Positions 25,891-38,600 of a stretch of DNA of 64,000 nt are shown here, piece after piece; within the stretch, counting starts at the first letter, position 1, and each line of letters opens with the position of its first letter. The DNA comes from Xiphophorus maculatus. Its lineage: Eukaryota; Chordata; Actinopteri; Cyprinodontiformes; Poeciliidae. The DNA is taken from the NCBI RefSeq assembly GCF_002775205.1, contig NC_036459.1, forward strand, positions 19,266,312 through 19,330,311. Direction: 5' to 3'. The notes under the pieces are model-generated. The model was not told the origin of the DNA. It saw only the letters and a program-made list of their open reading frames with translations, and did not search any database. The translations under genes were made by a program, and so were the position numbers.

Positions 25891-26556
25891 ATTTGAACTC
25901 AATTCACACCTTAGTCCTAAACCTAAACCCTAATCCAAAATCAGCATTTCTCCTTGTGGGACCAGGCTTCGGTGCCCACAAAGTAATATGTGTCAGAAAA
26001 ATGGTCCCCACAAAGTATTAAATACATGGTACACACTCATATACATACACAACCATCAGGTTTATGAGTATGTACATGATATGAGAGTGTACGTACAGAT
26101 AGTCATGAACAGGTCAGAGTACAGTTCTGTTATCATTTTTACACCAAGGACAGAATTACAGACAGTCTGGATTTCTTTCAGCTGCAGAAAACAAGTCCAG
26201 GATAGCTACCTCTGGGCTCAGACAGGGTCATTAGGTCAAAGTTCATAAGCATTAAAATAAAAACATAGGCCATAGGATATTAACCTGTATGCATCATACA
26301 TACTGTGTGAGTTTGAGGGACAGACATTAAAGGACACGAAGGACAAAGAAAGAAAGCATGATTACAATGCTTCCAACCCCTGGAAATAATAAGATCACAA
26401 AAGATACTGTACTAAAATGACTCATTGTTCTTAGGGTTGGGCTCATAGTGATCTGACTGATCACTCAGATGCCCCCATTCTCCTTCTCCTCCCCATCCTT
26501 TCTTAACATCCCCCTCCTTATTTTTGCTTACCAGCCAAATTATCAGTGAGGATTCA

Positions 26557-26563
26557 TATAAAG
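26557..26563 (+). promoter_or_regulatory. TATA box of prl2
   Basis: TATAAAG, 75 bases before the proposed start codon at 26632, which leaves room for a 5' leader of about 45 bases. Pituitary hormone genes normally have such a box. The ATG at 26632 is the first one after it. Confidence 0.7.
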
Positions 26564-26631
26564 CTCCTGCTGTCTTGAAACTGAAGCATTCAGTTCTGCA
26601 CCAGAGACGGAAACTCTTCTGCATCTACAGG

Positions 26632-29600
26632 ATGTCTGCACACATCAGACCAGGCAGGTATCATGCATGAAAAAGATTTCTGTCTGTCTCTTCACATCCC
26701 GTCTAATTTCTCAGTCTGTTACTGCATGAGGTTTTGTCTTTTTTTGCTGCTTTCTGTAGAATCCATTTTAATATTTTGAAAAAAAGGAGGCAAATTTAGG
26801 TTTTAATATGGAAAATATGGAGAAAATATATCAATTCATTTACTCACTGTCCATATTCTCAGAGGATCACTGTGGTGTGAATTTTCTTAATATTCCAGTC
26901 TTTGTTGTTTTTCCTCATCTTTCTCTTTCTTTGACGTTTCTTAGTCTCCCCCTTGTTGGTGGTGCTAATCTACCTGGCACTCTGCAGCAGGCTGAGCAGC
27001 ATGAGAGCAGCATCCAGCTGCACCAACGGCCAGACTGGATGCCACTTCCTCTCCCTGGCAAACCTGTTTGACCGGGTCATCCAGCACTCAGCCAGGATGC
27101 ATGGCATTTCAAATGACCTCCACTCTGAATTTGTAAGACTTTTTCTTATTTCCTGAGGATTTTTAATGATTCGTACCAGAGTCTCTTTGACATACTTGCA
27201 TTCTGTCGTTCTAAGTGTATTAGTTGTGTCCAGAGTGCATTTCTACTCAATCTATCTATTAGATGTAACAGTCTGTAATGCTGGCTATGCCAGTGATTGG
27301 TTGGGATTATACAGTTTGGTCTGCTGGTGAACTTTACTTTGCCAATAATTTAAAAAGAAGGTATAAATGAAGTTATGAAGTGATTTTAGGACATACAGTA
27401 CATTACTCTGCTTTAAGGCTCCTATAAAGGTTTTGTTAGAGAAGGATTAAATAAATACACAGTATCTTCCCCCTCATAATTCTTTTCATTTTTTTTGTTT
27501 TTTAGTCATGTTTAAAAGTTTAAGATTTGTAAATTAATTTTAATAACCTGAGTAAATCCCAAAACCTCTTTTTTAAGTTCTGATTTTATGTAGTTGAGAA
27601 AATTAGTTGTCCAAACCAACCTGGTCCTACATGAAAAAGGTATGACCTCATTGCTCAATTTACTATTATTAACTACATTTAATGGAAACTAACTTCAGTT
27701 TTCTTTGTCACTCCCAGTCCTGATTACAGCTGGACCCGTGAAATCAAAAACTGACTGAAACAGAACCTGCTTACAACATGAAGTAGTCTAAGAGATCTGG
27801 AAAAATAACCTTTAAGCAAGTAAATCAAAAATATCTCAGCTGTTCTTTTAGCTATATGCACATTTAAACATAAAATATAGCTTAGGTGATCAAAGACAAC
27901 AAGACAGAATACAACAAATGCTAATCTATATGGTAATTTTTTGAATGACAGTATGACCTATATAAGTTTTTAACCTTCTGGATGCCATCTGCAGTGCTTT
28001 CCAGATCTCATACTTGTTTGAAAATGGTCCCAGTGGGCTCACCATCAGCTGATAAGAGAAATCTGCTGATATGGCAGACTAACACAGCAACAGGCATCGC
28101 CAAGGAAACTCCACATAGGAACACAGACCTTTTTTTTTTTTTTTAAACACAGACCTTGTTGTCACTAGAGAATTTGATGCAGTTCTGACCATACTGGGCT
28201 CATAACTGTAATGCTCTTATGGGCGCTGCAACAAAGCTGATGGTGTCTGTAACAAAAAATCTAATCTCACCTAGTAGATGGAATGAAGTCACACTTTGTG
28301 CATGAGTAAAAAGCATGCCTTTCAAAACAGAGAGAGACATTCACCCACACCTGAGAATTAAATCCAGTGTCAAGGGTCTGTTTGCATATTTGCCTATTTG
28401 AGAATGACATCATCAGATCACACTTCAAATTATATTCAGAAGGGTGTTTGTAGCATACCACGCTGCTTTTCTAAACTGCAGTGAAACTAGCAATACTGAT
28501 CAATTGAATTTTGATAGTAATAATTGATTATCTTGACTGAATGTATTCTAGTCAAGTCAAAGTTGATTTATGTAGCACATTTACAGCAGCCTCGCCTGAC
28601 CAAAGTGCTTTGCAACAAACACATCACAGGTAGATAAATTACAAAATAGAAAATAAAATTAAGTTTAGTGAAAATAATAAGACAAATATAAAATTGGAAA
28701 AGATACCAAAAGCTAAAGGTATGAAAAAAACCCAGACAATTCTTAAATTTTAGCTGCAGTAATTTTCTTCCATCCTTTTTATTTTATTCCAGTCATGAGG
28801 GCCATAAGGACCAAACATCACTAATGATGTCAGTTCAGCAGGTTTAGAAAAGCATTGAGAGGAGCAGAATACATCTCTGTGTAATATGTTGCTCTGGTAC
28901 AGCACCATAGACTGCAATATGCAAAATGCTTTCTGTAACCCATCTTCCATTGCTCTTTTTGCTATTATTCAGTGATGCACATGTACATATACACACAAAC
29001 AGAAAGCATCACTAATATTAATCACTTGCGTACTCTGTCCACAGATGGCATTTAGAAGAAGCCTGACCTTTGACATTCTCATTCATGTCTACTCCATCAG
29101 GAACTCTACTTCCTTCCCAGTAAGAACCAGATTGGCCGGGTCAGTCGCAACTGCCACACGTCTACCATCCTAACTCCAAATGGCAAAGAGAATGCTCAGA
29201 GAATAGCGGTGAGTTAACCTTTCTGGAACTTATTTCCTCTTCCTGACATCAGCTGTCTACATCATAGTGAAACGTCATGTAACCTTTTGGGTTCCCCTTC
29301 AGTTATTACCTTTTGCAACACACAACTGTGCTACTTCCCCCTTTGATTTTCAATGCAGCGGTTTAAGCAGTTACTGCATACAGCTGTGACGATGAACAAG
29401 CCCTCCTGACTTTTGTATCTTACCATGTTTCCACATGTCCTGCTGCTCTGCAGAGAGAGGAACTGACCGAGGTGATTCTGAAGCTCCTGGTTGCGTGGCG
29501 GGAACCTCTGTGGCATTTTCATCAGAACATGGCTCAGCACCATGAATTTAACAACTTCAGCTCAAACAAGTCTCTGGAAATGAGTGACATGGTGCATGAA

Positions 29601-31431
29601 CTACGCAGGGGTGTGCAGAAAGTGGTTGAGAAGGTACATGCCTGCACATAATCTACATCACAAACCAAGATGAATGATTCTGAACTGCCTTTTTACAGAT
29701 TGAGAGAAGTAAGGAGATTCTTTATACTTATCAAATTAAGACTTATTTAACATCACTAAAATAGACCAGGAACCTTTTTAATTAACAGGATATTTTATTT
29801 TCTCATTCCTGTCCCAATGAAATAAATAAGTAAAAAGAACAGAAACCACCAAAAAATAGACTAATGCATCAATAATTCTACTCTACGCAATCTGATGTGG
29901 GAGAACGAGGGGAAGGTTTTATGAGCAAATAATGAACATTTGAAATATTATTTACAATGAGTTAGGTATCTTGCTACTTTCTCCAGACTTTGTGGACAGT
30001 TATGAATTCCAATACCAAACATTAATTTGAAGGGCAGGAAAATGGTTGATATCAAAGTTTCGGAATAACCCAACCTCTCAGAGTTCAACTTCTAAGACAG
30101 AACAGAAATAGTGAGTGCATGTTTGGTGAAATGAAATGGTTGGCTCACTGATGGAAGTGACAGTCTAGTCTTAGCTTACATGACGGGTAAACCTGTTCCC
30201 AACGTTCTTGTTCCGATCAGGCAGTCATTGGGAGATTTGAAGGTCATTGGTTATGTTTGTTGAACTGAACCCAGTGACAATAAAACCAAGCAAAATGAAA
30301 AAAGAAAAAAAACTAAGATAAATGTGGCACATCATGATGCAAACAGAAACATTCACCCAAAAAGCTAAACTTACCCGACCAGATAAAACATTTTGAAGGT
30401 TCTGTTTCTGTCTCTTAGAACTCAGTTGTAGGATGGCAAGCGTTTTTAGCAAAGGACTCTGAGGAATGTGGCACCACACAGTGCTGAACAGCCAAAAAAA
30501 AAAAGAAAAGAAAATTGATTCTATTCCTTTTCAACCACTTTTTAGACTCTGATAGATACCAATAATGTAAGCAAACTATCCAAAGCTGCTTACATACTAA
30601 AGGTTACCAGCAGGAAATCACTGTATTGATCACCATATATGATTTATATTTCATAATTTAACATATTACTAAAGTTATGTTCTATCAATATAATTTCTTC
30701 AATTTCTTTAGCACATTTAGTCATTCAGACAACATAATTCACTGAAACACTGATATTTCAAGACAAAGAAAACTATATCTACATGGAATATAAATAGTTT
30801 CAAAGGAACTTGGTGAAAATAGTTCTGGGGGGTAAAAGGTTGGATCTGTGGCTTTGTATTTCTTATGAGAGCTCTCATAGAGGGCACTGCATGGTTTATG
30901 TCTTTGTTGGTTTTTGGTTCCTAAAGTCATTTAATTTAGGACAAAATGCTTCTGTGCATATACTGTAGCTGTTACTGTTTGATAGTCCTTGAAATTAACT
31001 CATCTCTTCCACCTGATCACCAGAGCTGTAGACTACTTTACCTGTTTTTTTCCCAAACCATGTTTTTTGAAGACAGATGAGTTGAACGCGATATTTTTTT
31101 TTGAAGAAAGTTGTTCAGTATCCCAAATAGACATTAAGAAGCTTTTATGATTGTATTATATGTGGTTTACTATCAATAAGAGCATTTTGGTATTGGTTTG
31201 AAAGTTGAAGTAATAATGTGTGTTCTTGTGCCTAAGATGCAGATGCTGGGAGTAATAAGCAGTTCTCTTGGTAACCTGGCTTCCCCGGAGGCTCTACTGG
31301 CATCCGACAGGGCAGAATGGCGACTCATGAACGACTACGATCTCCTCTATTGCTTTCGTCGTGATTCAAATAAGATTCAGAATTACCTGAAGATCCTGAA
31401 GTGTCGAATTGTTCCAGAGCATGGGTGCTAA
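26632..31431 (+). CDS. prl2: Prolactin-family hormone, probably prolactin 2
   Basis: Secreted four-helix cytokine hormone of the growth hormone/prolactin family, acting through a class I cytokine receptor. Exons: 26632-26653, 26945-27132, 29101-29208, 29454-29633, 31237-31431; 230 residues. A hydrophobic signal sequence ([11 protein letters not shown]) is encoded at the start of exon 2. The mature part has six cysteines: an N-terminal pair ([10 protein letters not shown]), one in [11 protein letters not shown], and three in [10 protein letters not shown] / [11 protein letters not shown]. The first pair is present in tetrapod prolactin and fish prolactin 2 but absent from classical fish prolactin 1. 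Helix signatures: [46 protein letters not shown]. Exon 4 has two possible N-glycosylation sites (NFS, NKS). The reading frame needs a GC donor after exon 1 (see findings); with the nearby GT donor the signal peptide is out of frame. Confidence 0.88.
27133..29100 (+). other. Second intron of prl2
   Basis: About 2 kb, AT-rich. It contains a short A/T homopolymer at about 28130-28145 and, at 28550-28620, a dispersed repeat piece ('gatttatgtagcacatttac') related in pattern to 20770-20850. I see no gene or exon in it. Confidence 0.6.
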
Positions 31432-33274
31432 ACAGAACACTGTTAAAGAAGTTGTGTTGGACTCTGTTACATCAGCATTGAAATGGAAATACGCCATAAA
31501 GAAACAATGTATATTCTGACTTACTGTGTGTTCCTTTTGCCAACCATCAGGCATGAAGTAGCCTCACTTATAATTTGTTCAGTTCTGTCATGAATGAAGA
31601 CCTGCAGGTAGTTGGCTTACTGTGTACTTCATACTTGATTTCACTTTCAAAACTCCAGAAAAACAATGGGCATAATGTAAGGATGCAGTGGCAGCACAAA
31701 TGTTTACAAATGTCATGTAAAATGCACAATGTATTGAAGTATGGTTGTATTACATAAAAACATTACTAGAAAAAATATATTATTGTCATTTCACCAGAGA
31801 AGAAATATGTGCAGTGTTTCCACCTTCCACCAGAGACTATTCATGTTCATGTGGTCAGAAAAGAACCAATACGAACACAATAATCAGTTTTCTTTATGTA
31901 CAGTCTTTGGATAATGTGTCATCATATCTTTGAGTGGCAAGTTCTAGTCTGAGCACAAAATAATGGTGTTAAGTGTAACATATGGCCATAGTAAAAGTTC
32001 ACTATTATGTGTCTCAGTCGGCCAGTGAGAACAGAAAAGTGTCTACTTGACATTGATCTTGGCATTTAATCAAACAATCCACAAAAAACATGAATTTCAA
32101 TTAAAAACATTTTCAGACATCAAAATTATATATTTTTTTGTCTTCATGGAAATATCAAAAGACAAGAATATTGTCAGAACCGTGTGCCATGAGAACTGTG
32201 AGAGTTTTTAGCAAATGAACCCACAAGCTGTTTCATTTGGTGTCTTTTGTCACAACCACAGAAAGCATTTTAATCACTTCAGTGTGGTTCAACGAACTAA
32301 ATGCAAACTTCGTCACTTTAAAGGAATTTTTTTTCTTGTTTCTCATTCCATTTATATTTTTGACACATAACAAGTGTAAATCTTCTCTTTGCCTTATAAG
32401 GAATCAGGCCAAAACACAAAAATATATTATAAGAGTGCTCTCACCATTGAAGGATGGTAAGATCCTCTGCGAGCCAAAGTCCGTCGCTGACAAGGCTCTT
32501 CATGAATGAAGCCACCATGATCTATTCACTCTCAGCCCCTCTGGAAGACCTGAAATCAAGCTAATGAACTGCCTAGATCCATTAGCTTGCCTTATAGCTG
32601 TATTGTCTCATAAATACATGCAATGACACCAATCCTAAAAACCTGTGGTATATATAAGGATTGAGTAATCATATCTAAATTCTGGACATTAATCAAAGGG
32701 CATACTTCCTTAAATAATTCGGTCAGTGACTGGATCTAACATACATGTTGAACATTTAGATGTAGTAAATATTTTTGATAATTAAGGAAGTTTGGCTGAA
32801 TCAGAAAAGTCCAAACATAGGTCAGATTTTACAGTTGCTATAAATGCTGCCTCAATCACTTTATTTTCAAGAAAATCAATTTTAATTCTGCACTGTAGTG
32901 CAAAACGTTTCAAAAATATTTTACTCATTTTGTGATTGCAAACCTGCCATTTTAACATGGGTGTGTAGATTTTTGGCCACTGACTGCAGCCTAGTTTTGA
33001 AACTACTTATGGGAAAGTAGCCAATGAAAAACAAAACAGCAGAACATCCAGTGAATATGAGAGGGAGAGGAATATGCTGCGTTTATTGTTTATTAAAGGC
33101 AACTAGACTAAGATAATATAAAGAATACTAAAGTGGAAAGACAAGGAATGTACAATGATTATGTAAGTGGCACGTGGGCAGTAATGCACAACAAAACCAG
33201 AGGGAGGCGGTAGTGCAAGTTAAACCGCCGGTAAACTCCTAAAGAAGAAGAAGAGGAAGTCTATGTTTTCCAGC
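31432..33274. other. Spacer between prl2 and hspa14
   Basis: Contains the prl2 3' untranslated region at its left and the hspa14 promoter and leader at its right; both genes point right. I see no reading frame with a recognisable family match and no clear repeat in it. Confidence 0.55.
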
Positions 33275-34172
33275 ATGTCTGCGATTGGGATTCATTTTGG
33301 TTATACTTGTGCCTGTGTGGCCGTGTTTAAGGTGAGCGGCTTGCAGTCTTTTACCACTTAAAATCTTTCAGAGCTGAGCTTCACGTTGCTGTTTGCGGAG
33401 AGGACGAGCATTGATGTCAGTTCCGGTAATGATGGATGGCGTCGTGGTAAAATGTAAGCGTTAGCAGCAGCAGTCTAGTGGTCTTTCAGAGGAGAAGATA
33501 AGTTGGGAGAACCAAGAGGCTAGACGATCAGAGAGGAGCGAGGGGGTCCAGGTTTGTGGAAGACCCGCCAAGTTCAGCTCAGAGGGGAGCTATATAATGT
33601 CTACACGCTAGCAGTTCCACACGTCGACGAGGTCGCCGTGTTGGGAGGGTAGTTCCGTCAGTCACTGCTTCAGTCTGTCATGTTATTACCTTTACTTTTT
33701 AATAAGGCATTCAGCTTATCGTGGTAATGTGTTCTTAATTACTACATAACGTTTTAATTTTGAAACATGTATGCTTAAAAAAATAAACCCAGGTTCGTTG
33801 TTGAAGTTGACGAAAAATAAAAATCATTCATTTCTAGTTCAATAAGGAGTTAGGCGGAAGTGAATATTTCTTAAATCTGATCATTTACCTCATTTATTTG
33901 ATTGACTATATATTCTACCTATAAGCTGTCTGTAAATATTACTACCTATAATTTGTTATCCATAACAGCTTCCAGCGAACTAATGCTGTTTATATATGTA
34001 TAAAGTCTATAATCTATATGATGATGTTATATGATCTACACATTCATATTCATACTTTTAACCTACCTGTAATAACAGATACATATTTATCCGAATTTGC
34101 TTTATTTGCCAAGTTTGTGCACACAAAAGAAATTTGACTGCATCTCTGCTTTGCTCTCAGTGAATGCATTTA

Positions 34173-34230
<58 letters not shown>

Positions 34231-35532
34231 GTATATCGTATGTATGTATGTATGCATATATATATATATGTCTGTGTATATATGTATGTATATGTGTGTT
34301 AGAAATAATGAATGGCGGATTTTTACTCTATCGCGTCAGCCTGAAAATAAAAATCTGAACAGTTTTTTCTCCGGGATGTGTGGGGTTAGCAGAGATGCAA
34401 GTTTTCCTTTGCCTGACCCTTGACCTGTTCCAGTCCTGGATGGAGGGCTGGTCAGTCCTGCTGACCCTCTCTGCAGACCTGATTGGTCTCTACAGTTTGG
34501 ACTTGTCCTCTTTGTGGATGAGCCAAACCACACAGTTCTGGACAAAAAGGGGACAGACTGAATAACATCTGTGTAGAAGATGACCAGCAGCCACTACATG
34601 TGTACAATGTGTCCATAATTCTGTTCAATGTGCAACTAGTACATTATCCAGCAGTGTGCAGGCAAGGGCTCCTCTTGGTCCCTAGAGCTGATTAACTCTC
34701 ATATCTTTTCAAATCCTCGTCCTCTTTACTGTCGCTGCCTCCTGTCAAAGTATTCTATCCTGTTCCCCTTGCTTTGGTTTCAAAAGCTTAGCTCACTAAG
34801 CTCATAAAACCTCATTGTATCAAAGTATTTTTGTCATCAGATTATTTCTTGAAATATACTCAAGCTACACTTCTGACACAGGGTCCCCCCAGTGTGTTAT
34901 AAGCCTGCCGGACCCCATAAGGATGTCTTCTTTGTTTCCTGTTTTTACTTTTTGTTTTAATGTAGTAAAATGTGTGTCTTAGGATGGGCGTGCTGATGTG
35001 GTGGCTAACGATGCAGGAGACAGAGTCACTCCAGCTGTGGTGGGCTACAGAGATACTGAGCAGGTGAGTCATTTCAATCTGATTTTCATTATTTCAATCT
35101 TATTTACTCTCCTAAAATTATTGCCAACAGAATCCTTTTTGTGTCTTTTCTGGTGTTCTGAAGCCGTGTCAGTCTTGCTGATTCCATGTGGGCTGTTTGT
35201 TCGTTTGCAGATTGTGGGAATAGCAGCAAAGCAAGGTCAGGTCCGAAACGCAGCCAACACAGTTGTTAAGGTGAAGCAGGTTCTGGGGAGAAGGTAGGTC
35301 ACCAGAGGAGTGTTTTGTTGCAGCTTATGTAGCTTCAGTAGAACAATGGCTCTGATCAGACCTGCAGGCCAAAATCTGAATTATTATTAAATGAATTAAA
35401 ACTCAAAATCTCCCACATTAATTGCCCTATAAACCTATAAAGCTACAGCAATCACTTTTTTCTTCCTTTTTTAATGTATATATCTAACAGATTTGAGCAG
35501 TATCAACTATCAGTGAGGTGTGTGTATATATA

Positions 35533-35605
<73 letters not shown>

Positions 35606-38600
35606 TATTTAAAAGCCTGAAACAGAAAAAAACCTGCAGTTCTTTAGAAATGACAAATAATTTTCTGTGATGAATATTTATTGAACATTTTGAAGTCGTC
35701 TTTTCAGCGAAGGTTATGTAACGAGCTTTATTTAGCTGGACTGAGGGGAAGAACGGCTGCTTGACAAGAGCTCTGGACAATAATAGAGTTCTTTTCTGTG
35801 TCTTGATGGTTTAGGTTTGATGATCCTGTGACACAAATACATAAAGCAGAGACCAAATGCAAGGTACGTTGTGGCAGCCACATTAAGAGAAAAAAGTCTA
35901 TTTGTGTATTTATTTTTTGGTTATTGATTTTTCTCATTATTTAAACTTTTCCATCATATGCCACTCTTCAACCCACATAAGAGCTAGAGTGACAAAAACA
36001 TTAAAAGAAACAACAGACCAGTTTTATCATCTATTATCATCAATTGACTTGTGCTATGCTAGCTACTGTCATGTAAAACATCCCATCATCAGGCACACAT
36101 TCACCTGTTTCCTTCTTTTTTTGACGGGTGATAAATTTTTTACTTATCATTATTTTTATGTCTTCTGCCACTCTCTACTTGGAATAGGACTTTGGTTTCT
36201 TTCCTAAAATTGCTTTGCCAAGAAAGACAAAGCTGAAACTCCATCTGACTTGTGGTTGGTATCTGCAGGTTATCAACAGAGAGCAGATGCCATATTATGA
36301 GATCACCTGTGGAGAGCATACAGAGCTTGTGGCACCAGAGGATGTTGCAAAGCTCATCTTCAAGAAGATGAAAGGTAGCGTAAATTAAACGCACCCTGTC
36401 TGTACCCAACAGCCAATCAGCTGACTCCTTTGCTTTTCCCCAGAAACGGCTCAGTCAGCTCTGGGCTCTGATGTCACTGACACCGTTATTACTGTTCCCT
36501 TTGAGTTTGCACATGCTCAGAAGCGTAGTTTGAGGTAAGAATTTTTTTTTTCTTCATTAATTTCCATTTCATTACTGTTTTTCACCAAGCTTTATGGCTT
36601 CGGGGGACAAATTCATGGTGTTCATCTTTCTTTAATTGACAGCAGTAGATTTAACTGCTGTAGTTTAGTAGGCAAAACAGTCTGGAAGTTTTCTGGAATA
36701 TGCTTCAAAATGTTGTTTTGCAGAGAGGCAGCTGAAGCTGCAGGCTTCCATGTTTTGAGGATGATCCATGAACCTGCTGCTGCTCTGCTGGCCTATAACG
36801 TGGGACAGGACTACTCCTCTGGGAACAGGTACAGGGCGGAAACGTCTGCAGAACGCCTGGAAAACAACAGAGGAAAATTCAAAAGGCTGATTAGACATCT
36901 GTTTTAACAAGCAATTAAGCAGGGGTACCTAATAAAGTGGCCAGTGAGGGTCCCTCCACAGTCGTTCTTAAAAGCTAAATTGCTTCGGGCGTCACTGGCT
37001 GCTGCTCAGCCTCTTCATTTATCTGAGCTGTGCTGAAATGACTTGAGTTCTGATGAGGTTAAGCTTACTGAGTCTGATCTGAATTCTAAATGGATCGTCT
37101 TCCTCATGGGTAGAGTGTGTGTTGATGTTTGGCCTTGTGGTTTTGTCCCAGTCACGTCCTGGTGTATAAACTTGGAGGGACGTCCCTGAGTGTGACGCTG
37201 CTGCAGGTGAACGGGGGGATGCTGCGGGTGGTCACCACCCGGACGGACCACAGCATCGGAGGGGAGAGCTTCACCCAGGCCCTGGCCCAGCACCTGGCCT
37301 CAGAGTTCAAACGGTAGCTGCCGTCACAAACAACAACACAAGTCAGGTCCATTAAACACAGAGAAGAACGTTCAGTTAATGGCTTTTATTTTGAAGTTCC
37401 TTTGATCAGAATGATGCATATCAAGTGTTTATTTTTGCTCATGCTGAAATAAACACTTACTGAAATGAAAGCTCAAAATATTATATCAGGCCAGCAATAT
37501 AGGATAGTGAATCTTTATAGTGTTAGTTTCACTTTTAGAATCTTATGACCAAAATAATTATCTTTTTGATAATTTGTAAAATGTGGGTCTGTATCTTTGT
37601 GTTATGCTAAGGTTGAAGGTTAAATCTTGATGGGTTAATAAGCTAATAACAGAAATATTTCAAATCAATAAGAACTTGCATCTCAACATCACCACCAGGT
37701 CCTTAGGACTGGAGATGTTCCCATAATTCCAGAGGGCATCTGTATAATATAGGAAATATTGAGAGTTGCTTTAGATACCAGGAACCTCTTTTCTCTGGAC
37801 AGTTTTTCTCAGCCGTCATGGCAGCCAGATGTCGCTAGCCTGGCTGTTGCCTTCCTGTGCAATTCCATAAAAAAAATTCTGGTTTACAGAACAGTTTGGG
37901 CTTTCTCCTACTCACTTGGATTCCCTATGGTAGAATTTCTAAACAGTAAACAGAAGGAGTGAATGATAATGTTGATTTTCTGCTCTGTTTTAGAATTGTA
38001 GTCTGCCTGTAGTTTTAGTGACGGCAGTGAAGGAAGCTGCTCAGTCTGTTGGTTACACTTTCAAATATTAAATTAATATTAACAATTGCCTCATTTTAAT
38101 GGACCCTTCTCTCACAGCGCAGACCATTTCTGGTAAACTGGTACACTACATACATCACAGGCAAACGTTAGCGACTAGGTAAAATGTAAAACTTTAACAG
38201 AGTCCAGGCCTCCAGGATGGAATGATTTCTCAGTAGTTGAGGGTCCAGTAGCACAGCGTTGAACCAAGCTGGTTTTCACCGGGCTAAGCCGTCTGTGTTG
38301 TTGTGCAGAACCTTTAAACACGATGTGAGCAGTAACCCGCGGGCACTGCTGAAGCTCATGAACAGTGCAGACATGGCCAAGCACTCTCTGTCCTCCTTGG
38401 GATCAGCCAACTGCTTCGTTGATTCTCTGCATGATGGCGTAGACTTTGAGTGCACCGTTTCTAGGTGAGCTGTCAGCGAGGGCGTCATGGGAAAGTTTAT
38501 ATTTGTTTAATTTCATTATGCTTTGACCTTTTGGTTCGTTTCCCACAGAGCTCGATTTGAGCTGCTCTGCTCCACACTGTTCAACAAAAGCATCCAGCCA

